Source: an uncultured Pseudomonadota bacterium
Lineage (GTDB): Bacteria; Myxococcota; UBA796
Length of the DNA stretch: 11,600 bases
Direction: 5' to 3'
Assembly: GCA_913040875.1 (NCBI GenBank)
Contig: CAJWHX010000067.1
Coordinates: forward strand, 1 to 11,600
The position numbers and the translations under genes were made by a program. Below the pieces are notes generated by a model. That model did not search any database. It had not been told where the DNA came from and worked only from the letters and a program-made list of their open reading frames with translations. Each line of letters starts with the position of its first letter. The first letter of the stretch is position 1. Positions 1 through 7,100 of this stretch are shown in pieces.

Positions 1-1001
1 GGTATACGACGTAATCCATCGGAGTACTCATGGATCTGATACATGAACTCTCGCCAGCCGAGCACTTGACGAATGAAGCCTTCTTTGGAGTTGAAAGGGA
101 TGTCTAGCTGTTCAATATCTTGGACGACTTGTTTGGGCAGCAGACGATGAAGATTGAGCAGCGGTGAGATACGTGTGTGGAACAAGGACTTCGAGTCGGT
201 GTGCATCGCATCTTCGTAGGGGCCAAAGTGTACCATACACTCTCGTTTTGCCCATTCCCAGAGTTTGACAGCATCTGCTTTGGTGGAAGGAACTTGGGTT
301 CGGTCTAGTTTCCCCACTGCATACGGAAATGAGGAGTCAATGAAATCGCACACCTCGCTGGTAATGTCATCGGATTCAAAAGTTGGAATGTCGGGTACTT
401 CAGGGTCTCCTTTCCACGCCAGTCGGTTATCGCCATCAAAGGAGTACTTGCCACCAATCGGCTTGTTGTTCTCCATCAGAATGCCGGTACGCTTACGCAT
501 CTTTTGATAGAAACTTGCCATTTTCCAAGGCGCGTGTTTAGAGGTATTCTCGAGGTCCTGTCTTGTACTGAGCCAGCCTTCGTGTTTGACCGGTTTGAGC
601 CACCCAGCTTCAATACAGGGTTTCAACTCTTTGCGAAGTTCCCGCTCAGCGGGTCGCATCACTTGAATCTCAGTAATGCCGTATTGCTGTTGAACCTCTG
701 AGATCATCGTACCGTAGTCATTCTGACCGCATCGATAGATAACCTGAACTCCACGCTTGGCTTGTTCGATAGCAAAGTGTCGGTTGTTGCTCAGAAGGAT
801 AGCGAGTTTCTGTTTGTGGTACTGCCTTCGAGTGCCTTTGTGACTGGTTTCGAGCATGATGATCGTAGTCTCATTCGGTTGGAGACGAGATAGTGGACCC
901 ATCGCACCACTCAGTTGATCGTATGGAACATAGATAACATGAGCTCGCAGGGTACTTGCTCGTGGAGAAAGTTTATGAAGTGCGCTGAAAAATATGGACA
1001 T
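1..1001 (-). CDS. Photolyase-related protein, FeS-BCP/DPRP family (partial, 3' end outside window)
   Basis: This is an open frame of 333 codons from the ATG at 1001 that runs off the left edge without a stop. Family members are FAD-dependent light-driven DNA repair enzymes, including (6-4) photolyases of the bacterial iron-sulfur type. The N-terminal half matches the DPRP pattern: YHKQKLAILLSNNRHFA at about 61-77, FYQKMRKRTGILM at about 164-176, and GGKYSFDGDNR at about 183-193 (the family's GGKW-x-FD-x-x-NR motif). The FAD-binding half begins with FGPYEDAM at about 259-266, LFHTRISPLLN at about 273-283 and GFIRQVLGWRE at about 308-318. Family members are about 500 residues long, so roughly one third is missing, including the region that would hold the four cluster-binding cysteines. 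Repair specificity therefore cannot be judged. No strong Shine-Dalgarno sequence precedes the ATG. The gene is divergent from the receptor gene. The family call rests on motif recognition from memory and is strong. Confidence 0.9.
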   Translation of the reverse strand, partial: MSIFFSALHKLSPRASTLRAHVIYVPYDQLSGAMGPLSRLQPNETTIIMLETSHKGTRRQYHKQKLAILLSNNRHFAIEQAKRGVQVIYRCGQNDYGTMISEVQQQYGITEIQVMRPAERELRKELKPCIEAGWLKPVKHEGWLSTRQDLENTSKHAPWKMASFYQKMRKRTGILMENNKPIGGKYSFDGDNRLAWKGDPEVPDIPTFESDDITSEVCDFIDSSFPYAVGKLDRTQVPSTKADAVKLWEWAKRECMVHFGPYEDAMHTDSKSLFHTRISPLLNLHRLLPKQVVQDIEQLDIPFNSKEGFIRQVLGWREFMYQIHEYSDGLRRI

Positions 1002-1027
1002 GGTTTTCACTGGTTTAACGTCAATAT

Positions 1028-1055
1028 TCAATAGGGCAGTTGCAACGGTTGACAA
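1028..1055 (-). promoter_or_regulatory. Possible promoter of the photolyase-related gene
   Basis: On the minus strand TTGTCA (1050-1055) and TATTGA (1028-1033) are separated by 16 bp, 26 bp upstream of the ATG at 1001. The match to sigma-70 consensus is moderate. The -35 hexamer lies inside the palindrome cluster at 1039-1056. This is inference from spacing only. Confidence 0.3.
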
Positions 1056-1056
1056 C
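1039..1056. promoter_or_regulatory. Palindrome cluster, candidate operator in divergent spacer
   Basis: The sequence reads GTTGCAAC-G-GTTGACAAC: two adjacent palindromes built from the same half-sites, GTTG and CAAC, in alternating orientation. The middle CAAC-G-GTTG is itself an inverted repeat. It lies in the spacer between two divergent genes. It contains a consensus -35 hexamer (TTGACA) on the plus strand and TTGTCA on the minus strand, so a bound protein could affect both genes. I do not recognise the regulator, and the site does not look like a known CarH/LitR operator as I remember it. Confidence 0.4.
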
Positions 1057-1119
1057 AAATATGATTTAAACTTCGTTTATTCGTTTGTCTCTATATGCAT
1101 TGTGTACTACAATCCGACT

Positions 1120-1125
1120 AAGGAG
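1120..1125 (+). promoter_or_regulatory. Shine-Dalgarno sequence of the receptor gene
   Basis: AAGGAG lies 8 nt before the ATG at 1134, a strong ribosome binding site that fixes the start of the receptor gene. Confidence 0.8.
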
Positions 1126-1133
1126 AATGCACT

Positions 1134-3674
1134 ATGTTGCACATTTTGAGGATCATCGGATTGTGGTCACTCTTGGGTGTCTTTGACGCACAAGCTGAGG
1201 TCGTGACGCTCCCGACAGTCGAATTTGCTTCTCCGATTGACTACCCAAAAAAAGAGTTGAGAGCTGGTAAAGGGGCATCTGTACTGCTTCAACTCACGAT
1301 AGACACAGATGGTCAGGTCTTGGGTGCTGAGATTGTTGAATCTGCTGGCACGGCGTTTGATGACGCTGCCATGAGAACGATTGAACGCTATCAATTTACC
1401 CCTGCACTCGATGAAAACAGCCAACCCATTTTGGTACAGATTCAGTATAGATTGGTGTTCAACCCTGAAATGCTTCCACCGGTCAATGTGCGAGGACGCG
1501 TGCAGGAAGCCGGTCTTAGAGATCCTCTGGAGAATACACAGATTTTGGCGACCAATGCCGAAGGTCAACAGGTTGTAGTAACCACAGACTCAAACGGTGA
1601 GTTCGAACTTTCAGGTCTTACAAATGGAACATGGGTTGTCGATGCTTACAAGGGCGGACTCATCTCCGCACAAAGTACAGTCGAAGTCTCAGAGGACAAC
1701 ATTCAAGAGTTGAACTTTCGATTGGTTCGTGATCAAGCTCAAACTGCAATGGAAGAAGCCGATGCTAGCATTGTCGTGGAAGCTCAGCGAGAAACCTCAG
1801 AGGTGAGCGTAAAGACGCTATCTGCAGACCAGATCCAGTATCTTCCCGGGAGCAATGGAGATGTTGTCAAGGCGATTCAAAACCTACCGGGTATTGCTCG
1901 TGCCCCCAGCGGTATTGGTCAGCTGATCATTCGCGGTACGGCTCCAGAAGACTCCGCATTTTATGTCGATGGATCTCCAGCCCCGGAGGTCTTTCACTTT
2001 GGTGGATTGACGACGGTTCTCAGTACATCGAACATTGAATCTGTACAATTCCTACCGGGGAATTACTCCGTTCGATATGGCCGTCAGTTGGGTGGGTTGG
2101 TAGATATTCAAACTCCATCTACTTTTCCAGAAAGGGCAGAGAGTTTCACCTCAGTCGATTTGTATCAAACGGCATTTTTCATAGAGCAAGTGGTGGAGGA
2201 CAATGTTGCGGTGTCTGTGTCTGGTCGTCGATCCTATGCGGATATTCTTGCGGCACCGATTTTAAATTCACTGGGGGTAACTTTTCGGTTGCCTCGATAT
2301 TATGATTTTCAGACTCAAATCACAAAGAAGATGCCTTTTGGAGGGGTACTTCAGACAATGTTCTTTTTATCGGACGATAAATTTGCGTTTACCTCGCCCA
2401 GTGAAGATGAAGATGAGGAAGATACCGTCAATGCAGCGTTTGGAGTGAATTTCACGCAAGTACAATTAAAATACACCCAGCCCATTTACACGGGTTGGAA
2501 GTCTGTATTTACTGCTGGTGCAGGTCCGCAACGCCGAGATTTTATCTTCGATGCAGCAGGTGAAGCCTACGAGGAAACCTTGATGTTCAATGTGCGCCAG
2601 GAGTTTTCAAAGGACTTGGATGCGGAGATTGGCAATGCTTGGAAAGTGGGCTTGGATGTTAACTCCGGTGAGTTTTCCTTCAACTATGATTTGCCATCTT
2701 TTCCCTATGAGCCAGAAAAGGCAAGCATCGATTACTTCGCTCCGGCAGGCTATGTTGAATATCGACGGCGTGGAAAGTATGCAGACCTCATTACAGGACT
2801 TCGAGTGGATCAATATCGATTGCAGGATGCCAATCCTCAAACAGCCATCGATCCAAGGATTCAGTCTCGTTTCTTCCTGACTGATAGTCTAAAGTTTTTG
2901 GCTTCAACCGGGCTTACTTCTCAGGCACCTCTTCCGAGAGAGCGATCTGGTAAGAATGACGGGGACCCAGATTTGCGACCAGAACGATCCTTTCAGAACT
3001 CTTTTGGACTTCAGCAGGAGCTGTTGGGAGGCGCGCTCAGATGGCAAGTCATTGGGTACTACAATGAGCTATTTGATTTGGTTGTTGGTCGTGAAGACCG
3101 ATTTCAGTTCTTTACCGGACCGCCTCCAATTGGTCCATTTGATACAGAAGATTACGCGAATGACGGGACAGGTTTGATCTGCGGTAGTGAGGTGGAGGTT
3201 CGATACACCGATCCGCTTCGAATTGGACTGTTGGCAATGAGTTTTTCTCATTCTGAACGAACGGATCGAAACGGTGATACAAGGCTGTTTTTGTACGATC
3301 AACCGGTTGTGATCAATGCACTGTATACCCAGATTTTACCGAAGAATTGGCGATTGGGTGGTCGGATTCGTTTTGGTTCCGGAAATCCGTATACCCCTGT
3401 ATCGAATCGAATATACGATATGTCCTCGCGAGAATTTATCCCCGTATACGGAGAGAGAGATTCTGGAAGATTGGATCCATTCTTTAGTGCTGATTTGCGT
3501 ATTGATAAAGAGTATACATTTCGCAATTGGAAGCTGGGAACCTACTTGGATGTACAAAACGTCACGAACTACAAGAATGTGGAAATCCAGAGTTGGTCTT
3601 ATGACTACTCTGAAGAAACTCCTGTTCAAGGTCAACCCACGTTCCCAATCTTGGGTCTCAAAGGAGAGTGGTGA
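1134..3674 (+). CDS. TonB-dependent outer-membrane receptor with N-terminal TonB C-terminal domain
   Basis: This 846-residue protein starts with a signal peptide (residues 1-21, cleavage after AQA). A TonB C-terminal (energy-transducer) domain follows at about 25-111, including IDTDGQVLGAEIVESAG, AAMRTIERYQFTPA and a closing IQYRLVF strand. Next come a carboxypeptidase regulatory-like beta-sandwich at about 116-197 (SNGEFELSGLTNGTW), a TonB-box-like segment ASIVVEAQRE at about 211-220, and a plug domain at about 222-329 (LPGIARAPSG, LIIRGTAPEDS, YVDGSPAPEVFHFGG, FLPGNYSVRYGRQLGG). The rest is a beta barrel ending in Trp, the aromatic terminus typical of BAM substrates. Family members import siderophores, vitamins, glycans or peptides through the outer membrane using ExbB/ExbD/TonB energy; the substrate here is unknown. 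Having both a transducer domain and a receptor in one chain is unusual outside deltaproteobacterial lineages. An acidic stretch, SEDEDEEDTVN, is probably an external loop. The stop overlaps the next gene's start. Confidence 0.93.
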   Translation: MLHILRIIGLWSLLGVFDAQAEVVTLPTVEFASPIDYPKKELRAGKGASVLLQLTIDTDGQVLGAEIVESAGTAFDDAAMRTIERYQFTPALDENSQPILVQIQYRLVFNPEMLPPVNVRGRVQEAGLRDPLENTQILATNAEGQQVVVTTDSNGEFELSGLTNGTWVVDAYKGGLISAQSTVEVSEDNIQELNFRLVRDQAQTAMEEADASIVVEAQRETSEVSVKTLSADQIQYLPGSNGDVVKAIQNLPGIARAPSGIGQLIIRGTAPEDSAFYVDGSPAPEVFHFGGLTTVLSTSNIESVQFLPGNYSVRYGRQLGGLVDIQTPSTFPERAESFTSVDLYQTAFFIEQVVEDNVAVSVSGRRSYADILAAPILNSLGVTFRLPRYYDFQTQITKKMPFGGVLQTMFFLSDDKFAFTSPSEDEDEEDTVNAAFGVNFTQVQLKYTQPIYTGWKSVFTAGAGPQRRDFIFDAAGEAYEETLMFNVRQEFSKDLDAEIGNAWKVGLDVNSGEFSFNYDLPSFPYEPEKASIDYFAPAGYVEYRRRGKYADLITGLRVDQYRLQDANPQTAIDPRIQSRFFLTDSLKFLASTGLTSQAPLPRERSGKNDGDPDLRPERSFQNSFGLQQELLGGALRWQVIGYYNELFDLVVGREDRFQFFTGPPPIGPFDTEDYANDGTGLICGSEVEVRYTDPLRIGLLAMSFSHSERTDRNGDTRLFLYDQPVVINALYTQILPKNWRLGGRIRFGSGNPYTPVSNRIYDMSSREFIPVYGERDSGRLDPFFSADLRIDKEYTFRNWKLGTYLDVQNVTNYKNVEIQSWSYDYSEETPVQGQPTFPILGLKGEW
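3661..3666 (+). promoter_or_regulatory. Shine-Dalgarno sequence deciding the lipoprotein start
   Basis: AAGGAG inside the last codons of the receptor gene lies 7 nt before the ATG at 3674. The ATG shares one base with the receptor stop (TGATG). This favours ATG 3674 over the in-frame GTG codons at 3668 and 3671 and suggests translational coupling. Confidence 0.7.
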
Positions 3675-4585
3675 TGAAGACACCTCATATGTTGATGGCA
3701 GTACTCATGATGGGCTGTATGGGACCAGACCAAGAGACATTGGTCGACGAACTCAGGGTGATGGCAATTCAGGCAGAACCGGCTGAAGTACAGCTGCGAG
3801 ATTTTGTACCCGATGAGAATGGGGAAACCCTTAGTCCAGTAATCAATGTGGTAATTGGAGATCCACTCGAGAAGGGGTATCAATTGGCTGTCTGGCCATG
3901 TACCAATTTTGGAGAAGGCCGTGAAGAGCAGGAACTATTTGAAGACAATCCGTCGGATTGGATTGCACTGGTGGAAAGCACAGAGACGGTCGTAACCGTT
4001 CCAGTCGTTAACAATCCCTTGTGGGGTCCCATCCTTTCTCGCTCTCCAAACTCTGAAGTTCCACTACCAATTACCTCCATTTTCGCATTGGCCTGTGAAC
4101 CATCTATTTGTCCAGAACTTCAAAATGCAGTGAATGGTGAATGGAATTTAGAACGGTTTGGAAATCCATTTGATTGGATAGCGGAACTGCCGCTGTCCGG
4201 TACCAGTTTGGCTTTCAAACAACTTCCCGTATCCAATGGGATGTCTGATGACACTCGTTTGAAGAATCCCACTGTGGAACCTGTTCTTGATGTGGATATT
4301 CCATTGGTTACCAATGTTGATACACCACTCATTTTGCCTTTTACAATCGAACTGTTTCAGCAAGATGAAGATGTGGCCAGTCTCTTTGGCTACACCACAC
4401 GAGGGGGTTTTGGACGAAATGTCTTTGCCACCAATGGTCTACGGATGTTTGTGGGGGAACCTGCTGAACGTGCAGTCACTTGGTATGCTGGCGATGCAGA
4501 AACTGGTGAATCGACACTTTTTGTGATAGTAGAAGATGGCGCTGGCGGAACGGGTGTTTGGACAGGACCGGGTGTCGTAGAGTAA
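3674..4585 (+). CDS. Predicted lipoprotein of unknown function, coupled to the receptor
   Basis: The 303-residue product starts with a short hydrophobic segment ending in LMMGC (Cys15), a plausible though non-canonical lipobox, so it is probably a periplasm-facing or surface lipoprotein. The first mature stretch, DELRVMAIQAEPAEVQL (about 25-41), resembles the opening of lipoproteins I recall from Myxococcota (LRVLAIRAEPPEV-like). The C-terminal region is beta-rich, with AVTWYAGDAETGESTLFVIV at about 267-286 and a Gly-rich end. Mature cysteines are at 76, 141 and 146. No catalytic motif was seen. The TGATG overlap with the receptor stop and the internal Shine-Dalgarno show it is made with the receptor; a partner role in substrate capture is an inference by analogy with SusC/SusD pairs, not shown by homology. 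The stop is 3 bp from the stop of the convergent ABC-F gene. Confidence 0.8.
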   Translation: MKTPHMLMAVLMMGCMGPDQETLVDELRVMAIQAEPAEVQLRDFVPDENGETLSPVINVVIGDPLEKGYQLAVWPCTNFGEGREEQELFEDNPSDWIALVESTETVVTVPVVNNPLWGPILSRSPNSEVPLPITSIFALACEPSICPELQNAVNGEWNLERFGNPFDWIAELPLSGTSLAFKQLPVSNGMSDDTRLKNPTVEPVLDVDIPLVTNVDTPLILPFTIELFQQDEDVASLFGYTTRGGFGRNVFATNGLRMFVGEPAERAVTWYAGDAETGESTLFVIVEDGAGGTGVWTGPGVVE

Positions 4586-4588
4586 CGT

Positions 4589-6460
4589 TTACTCCTCAAA
4601 CTCAGCGAGCTGTTCCCCCAATTCTTCCCATCGTTCCATCGACTTTTCGAGAGTGTCTTCTGCTGAGCTCTTTTGAGATGTAAGGTCTTGAAGCAGTTTC
4701 AAATCACTTGCAGCTTCAAACATCTTGGCTTCGAGCTCTTCAATTTGCTCTTCAAGTTCCATGATTTGGTTTTCAAGTTCTTCGTACTCACGTTCCCAGC
4801 GCTTGAGTTGGTTGCGTAGTTTCTTACGTTCTTTGTGTTCTTCCGCGTTGTTTGCCTTCGCCTTTTTGACGGTGGCACTTTGCTGAACGACGAGGTGCTT
4901 GGGGTCAAATCCAATGTGGACTTCTACTTGGTCATCGATGCACTGTGCGATGTGTGTGGCGACGGATTCGACAAATGTGGCATCGTGAGAAATGGCTAAG
5001 ACAGCGCCTTCAAAGCTGACCACGGCTTCGGCAACAGCTTTGGCAGAGGCCGTATCCAAGTGGTTGGTGGGCTCGTCTAAGAACAGAACGTTGTACTGAT
5101 TGAGGGAGAGTTCAGCCAAAACCACACGTGACTTTTCTCCACCGCTCAACTTTGCGATCGGTCTCGTATGAGAGTCAGATTGCAATCCAAGGGCCCCCAA
5201 TACCTTTCGAATCTCGGTCTCTCCAATCGTCGGACATCGATCGTGAATGTATCGAACGGGGTCTTGATCTAGGGGTAAATGCTGTGCCAGATCCTGAGCG
5301 TAGACTCCCAGCCGAATACGTTCACCAACTTTTCGCTGTCCATCGTGTAGCTGTAAATCACCCGATAAACTCTTCATCAGCGTGGATTTTCCGCACCCGT
5401 TTGCACCGACGATGACCATTTTCATTCCGCGTTCCAAGATGAGATTGACATCGGTGAACAAACTCGGATGGTTTGGCCATCCAATATGGGCATGTCTGAA
5501 CTCGTAAGGAATGAAGTCAGACGGTGCTGCTTCATGAAACCTGAGGGTACTGCGCCGATTTTCTCTTTCGGGAGCGTTGGAGAGATCTATTTTCTCCAAC
5601 TGTTTCTTACGCGATTGAGCTTGCTTTGCTTTGGTGGCTTTTGCTCCAAATCGATCGATGTAGCTTTGAAGGTGGGCGGCCTTGGCAACTTTCTTTTCAT
5701 GGGTTTGTTGCTCGAGTAGAATGCGCTCTTCACGCAATTTGAGAAATTGGGTGTAGTTTCCGGTGTATCGATGGAGCTGCTTGCTGCGAATTTCTAGGAT
5801 GTGTGACGCAAAAGTATCCAGGAACGCGTGATCGTGACTCACCACCAAGATGGCGTAATCGACTGTACGCAGATGGTTGGCAAGCCACTCTTTTGTTGGG
5901 TGGTCTAGGTGATTGGTGGGCTCATCAAGTACGGCTAGGTCTGGATCTGACAACAACAATTTGGCAAGGGCAATGCGCATCTGCCATCCACCAGAAAAAG
6001 TATCGCAGGTTTTCAGCCAGTCTTCTCTAGCAAATCCGAGGCCATGTAGAGTACTTCCAATCCGTTCTTCTTGCTGGTAGCCACCCGCATGCCGGTACGC
6101 ATCCATAGCTTCAATGAGGGCAATCTGTCCTTCTTCGCTGTCGACGTCTTCTTCGCATGTCTTCAGATGTTCTTCGAGTTTGAGAAGCCTGGTCATGCCA
6201 CTCTTGACTTCTTCCCAGACGGGACGGGTAGAACCAGAGACTGCCTTTTGGGGTAGATACCCCAATTGAAAATCTTTTCTTTGTGAAAGTCTCCCGTCTC
6301 TTGGAAGTGCTTCTCCAACGAGAACCTTTAAGAGACTCGACTTCCCACATCCATTGTGCCCTACAAGTGCAATCTTTTGTCCGGGATGAATCTCCCAGTG
6401 TTCAACGGACAGGAGATCGGTTTCTCCAAAGGCAATGTGTAGATCGTGTATCGCAAGCAT
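4589..6460 (-). CDS. ABC-F family ATPase, YheS/Uup-like (ribosome-associated type)
   Basis: This soluble tandem ATPase of 623 residues has no membrane segments. Domain 1 has Walker A GHNGCGKSS (34-42), signature SGGWQ (156-160), Walker B LAVLDE (175-180) and H-loop SHD at about 208-210. Domain 2 has Walker A GANGCGKST (352-360), signature LSGGE (438-442), Walker B VLFLDE (458-463) and SHD at about 491-493. Both catalytic glutamates are present. The linker HLQSYIDRFGAKATKAKQAQ (about 263-282) closely resembles the P-site tRNA-interaction motif of E. coli YheS as I remember it. The C-terminal 90 or so residues form an acidic/basic coiled coil. Characterised ABC-F proteins bind the ribosomal E site and relieve stalling or give antibiotic resistance; the YheS-like sequence suggests a housekeeping role. 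ATG 6460 is the earliest possible start because an in-frame TAA lies just upstream. No well-spaced Shine-Dalgarno is seen: GGAGG sits about 20 nt away. Confidence 0.95.
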   Translation of the reverse strand: MLAIHDLHIAFGETDLLSVEHWEIHPGQKIALVGHNGCGKSSLLKVLVGEALPRDGRLSQRKDFQLGYLPQKAVSGSTRPVWEEVKSGMTRLLKLEEHLKTCEEDVDSEEGQIALIEAMDAYRHAGGYQQEERIGSTLHGLGFAREDWLKTCDTFSGGWQMRIALAKLLLSDPDLAVLDEPTNHLDHPTKEWLANHLRTVDYAILVVSHDHAFLDTFASHILEIRSKQLHRYTGNYTQFLKLREERILLEQQTHEKKVAKAAHLQSYIDRFGAKATKAKQAQSRKKQLEKIDLSNAPERENRRSTLRFHEAAPSDFIPYEFRHAHIGWPNHPSLFTDVNLILERGMKMVIVGANGCGKSTLMKSLSGDLQLHDGQRKVGERIRLGVYAQDLAQHLPLDQDPVRYIHDRCPTIGETEIRKVLGALGLQSDSHTRPIAKLSGGEKSRVVLAELSLNQYNVLFLDEPTNHLDTASAKAVAEAVVSFEGAVLAISHDATFVESVATHIAQCIDDQVEVHIGFDPKHLVVQQSATVKKAKANNAEEHKERKKLRNQLKRWEREYEELENQIMELEEQIEELEAKMFEAASDLKLLQDLTSQKSSAEDTLEKSMERWEELGEQLAEFEE

Positions 6461-6543
6461 AGGGCGTATTTAACCGATTTGACCTCCTATTGCGAAGTTT
6501 GAGTGTGTGAAGTGCAAACAGTCTAAAATTGTACGAGGGTGGG

Positions 6544-6549
6544 TATAAT
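6544..6549 (+). promoter_or_regulatory. Possible -10 element upstream of the acidic lipoprotein
   Basis: A perfect TATAAT lies about 67 bp before the ATG at 6616. No convincing -35 hexamer is seen at 16-18 bp. A second similar box, TATACT (6577-6582), follows 33 bp later, and both are preceded by GGG. Either could be the real -10. Confidence 0.35.
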
Positions 6550-6615
6550 ATTTACGTGATTTAACTGAAGTAGGGGTATACTAATGAATGTACACATCTT
6601 TTTATTGAGGTTTCC

Positions 6616-6990
6616 ATGATTGCCATTTCCTTCTCGCTTCTGTTTGCTTGTCGTTCCGGTTCCGCAAAAGTTCAACTTGATGAAGACACATCAACTGAAG
6701 AACCAGAATGGTGGGATAGTGAGTCTGATGAAACGAATCAGTCTGATGATTCTGATGAGTCATCGTCATCCGACTCAGATGAGGAGAAGGAAGAGGATAC
6801 TGGGGATAAGCCCGAAGATGAAGAATTCGAAGATGAAAAAGATTCTGGTCTGGGTGACACAGAAGATTGCGGTGAGGATTTTGATTCAAGTGCACCTTGT
6901 GAAGGTGATTGGACAACTACACTTTGTATGCACGAAGGACTGTATTGGTGGTGTGAAGGTGGTGTCTGGATCAACGAAGAGGATAAATAA
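6616..6990 (+). CDS. Small, highly acidic predicted lipoprotein with Cys-rich C-terminus
   Basis: The 124-residue product has a very short hydrophobic leader ending in LLFAC (Cys12). No in-frame ATG, GTG or TTG lies between the upstream TAG at 6571 and ATG 6616, so the leader cannot be longer with a usual start. GAGG 5 nt upstream serves as ribosome binding site. Residues about 20-90 are a low-complexity linker of Asp, Glu and Ser with almost no basic residues. The C-terminal 40 residues carry four cysteines (85, 95, 104, 113) and the aromatic motif LYWWCEGGVW, suggesting a small disulfide-bonded module at the end of an extended acidic stalk. No homologous family was recognised. The acidic linker could bind cations or act as a spacer; that is inference. 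The frame's clean end and the typical neighbour architecture support it as a real gene. Confidence 0.75.
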   Translation: MIAISFSLLFACRSGSAKVQLDEDTSTEEPEWWDSESDETNQSDDSDESSSSDSDEEKEEDTGDKPEDEEFEDEKDSGLGDTEDCGEDFDSSAPCEGDWTTTLCMHEGLYWWCEGGVWINEEDK

Positions 6991-7090
6991 GATAAGGTGA
7001 CTCATCACATCCAGCCCATGCCTCAAACATTTTTGAATAAATCGCCCCAAGATGACGTTAGTAGAATAGTGAAAGTTGAAAAACAATGTT

Positions 7091-7095
7091 GGAGG
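7091..7095 (+). promoter_or_regulatory. Shine-Dalgarno sequence deciding the esterase start
   Basis: GGAGG lies 5 nt before ATG 7101. It would fall inside the gene if the upstream in-frame ATG at 7086 were used, so 7101 is the likelier start. Confidence 0.7.
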
Positions 7096-7100
7096 AAGCG

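Noticed and set aside
265..701. Two plus-strand open frames (265-507 and 504-701)
   Set aside because: They lie antisense to the photolyase-related frame, which carries clear family motifs; the plus-strand translations show none.
4589..6460. Antibiotic-resistance ABC-F gene
   Set aside because: The linker and C-terminal coiled coil look like the housekeeping YheS/Uup type; no resistance-type extended linker or resistance context is seen.
6620..7000. Alternative frames over the acidic lipoprotein, including a Ser-rich antisense frame
   Set aside because: The frame at 6616 has a leader, lipobox and Shine-Dalgarno; the others are shadows of Asp/Glu/Ser codons.
7014..7075. Promoter or terminator in the spacer before the esterase
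   Set aside because: TTGAAT has no matching -10 at suitable distance, and the only inverted repeat (GTGA...TCAC at about 6998-7009) is too short.
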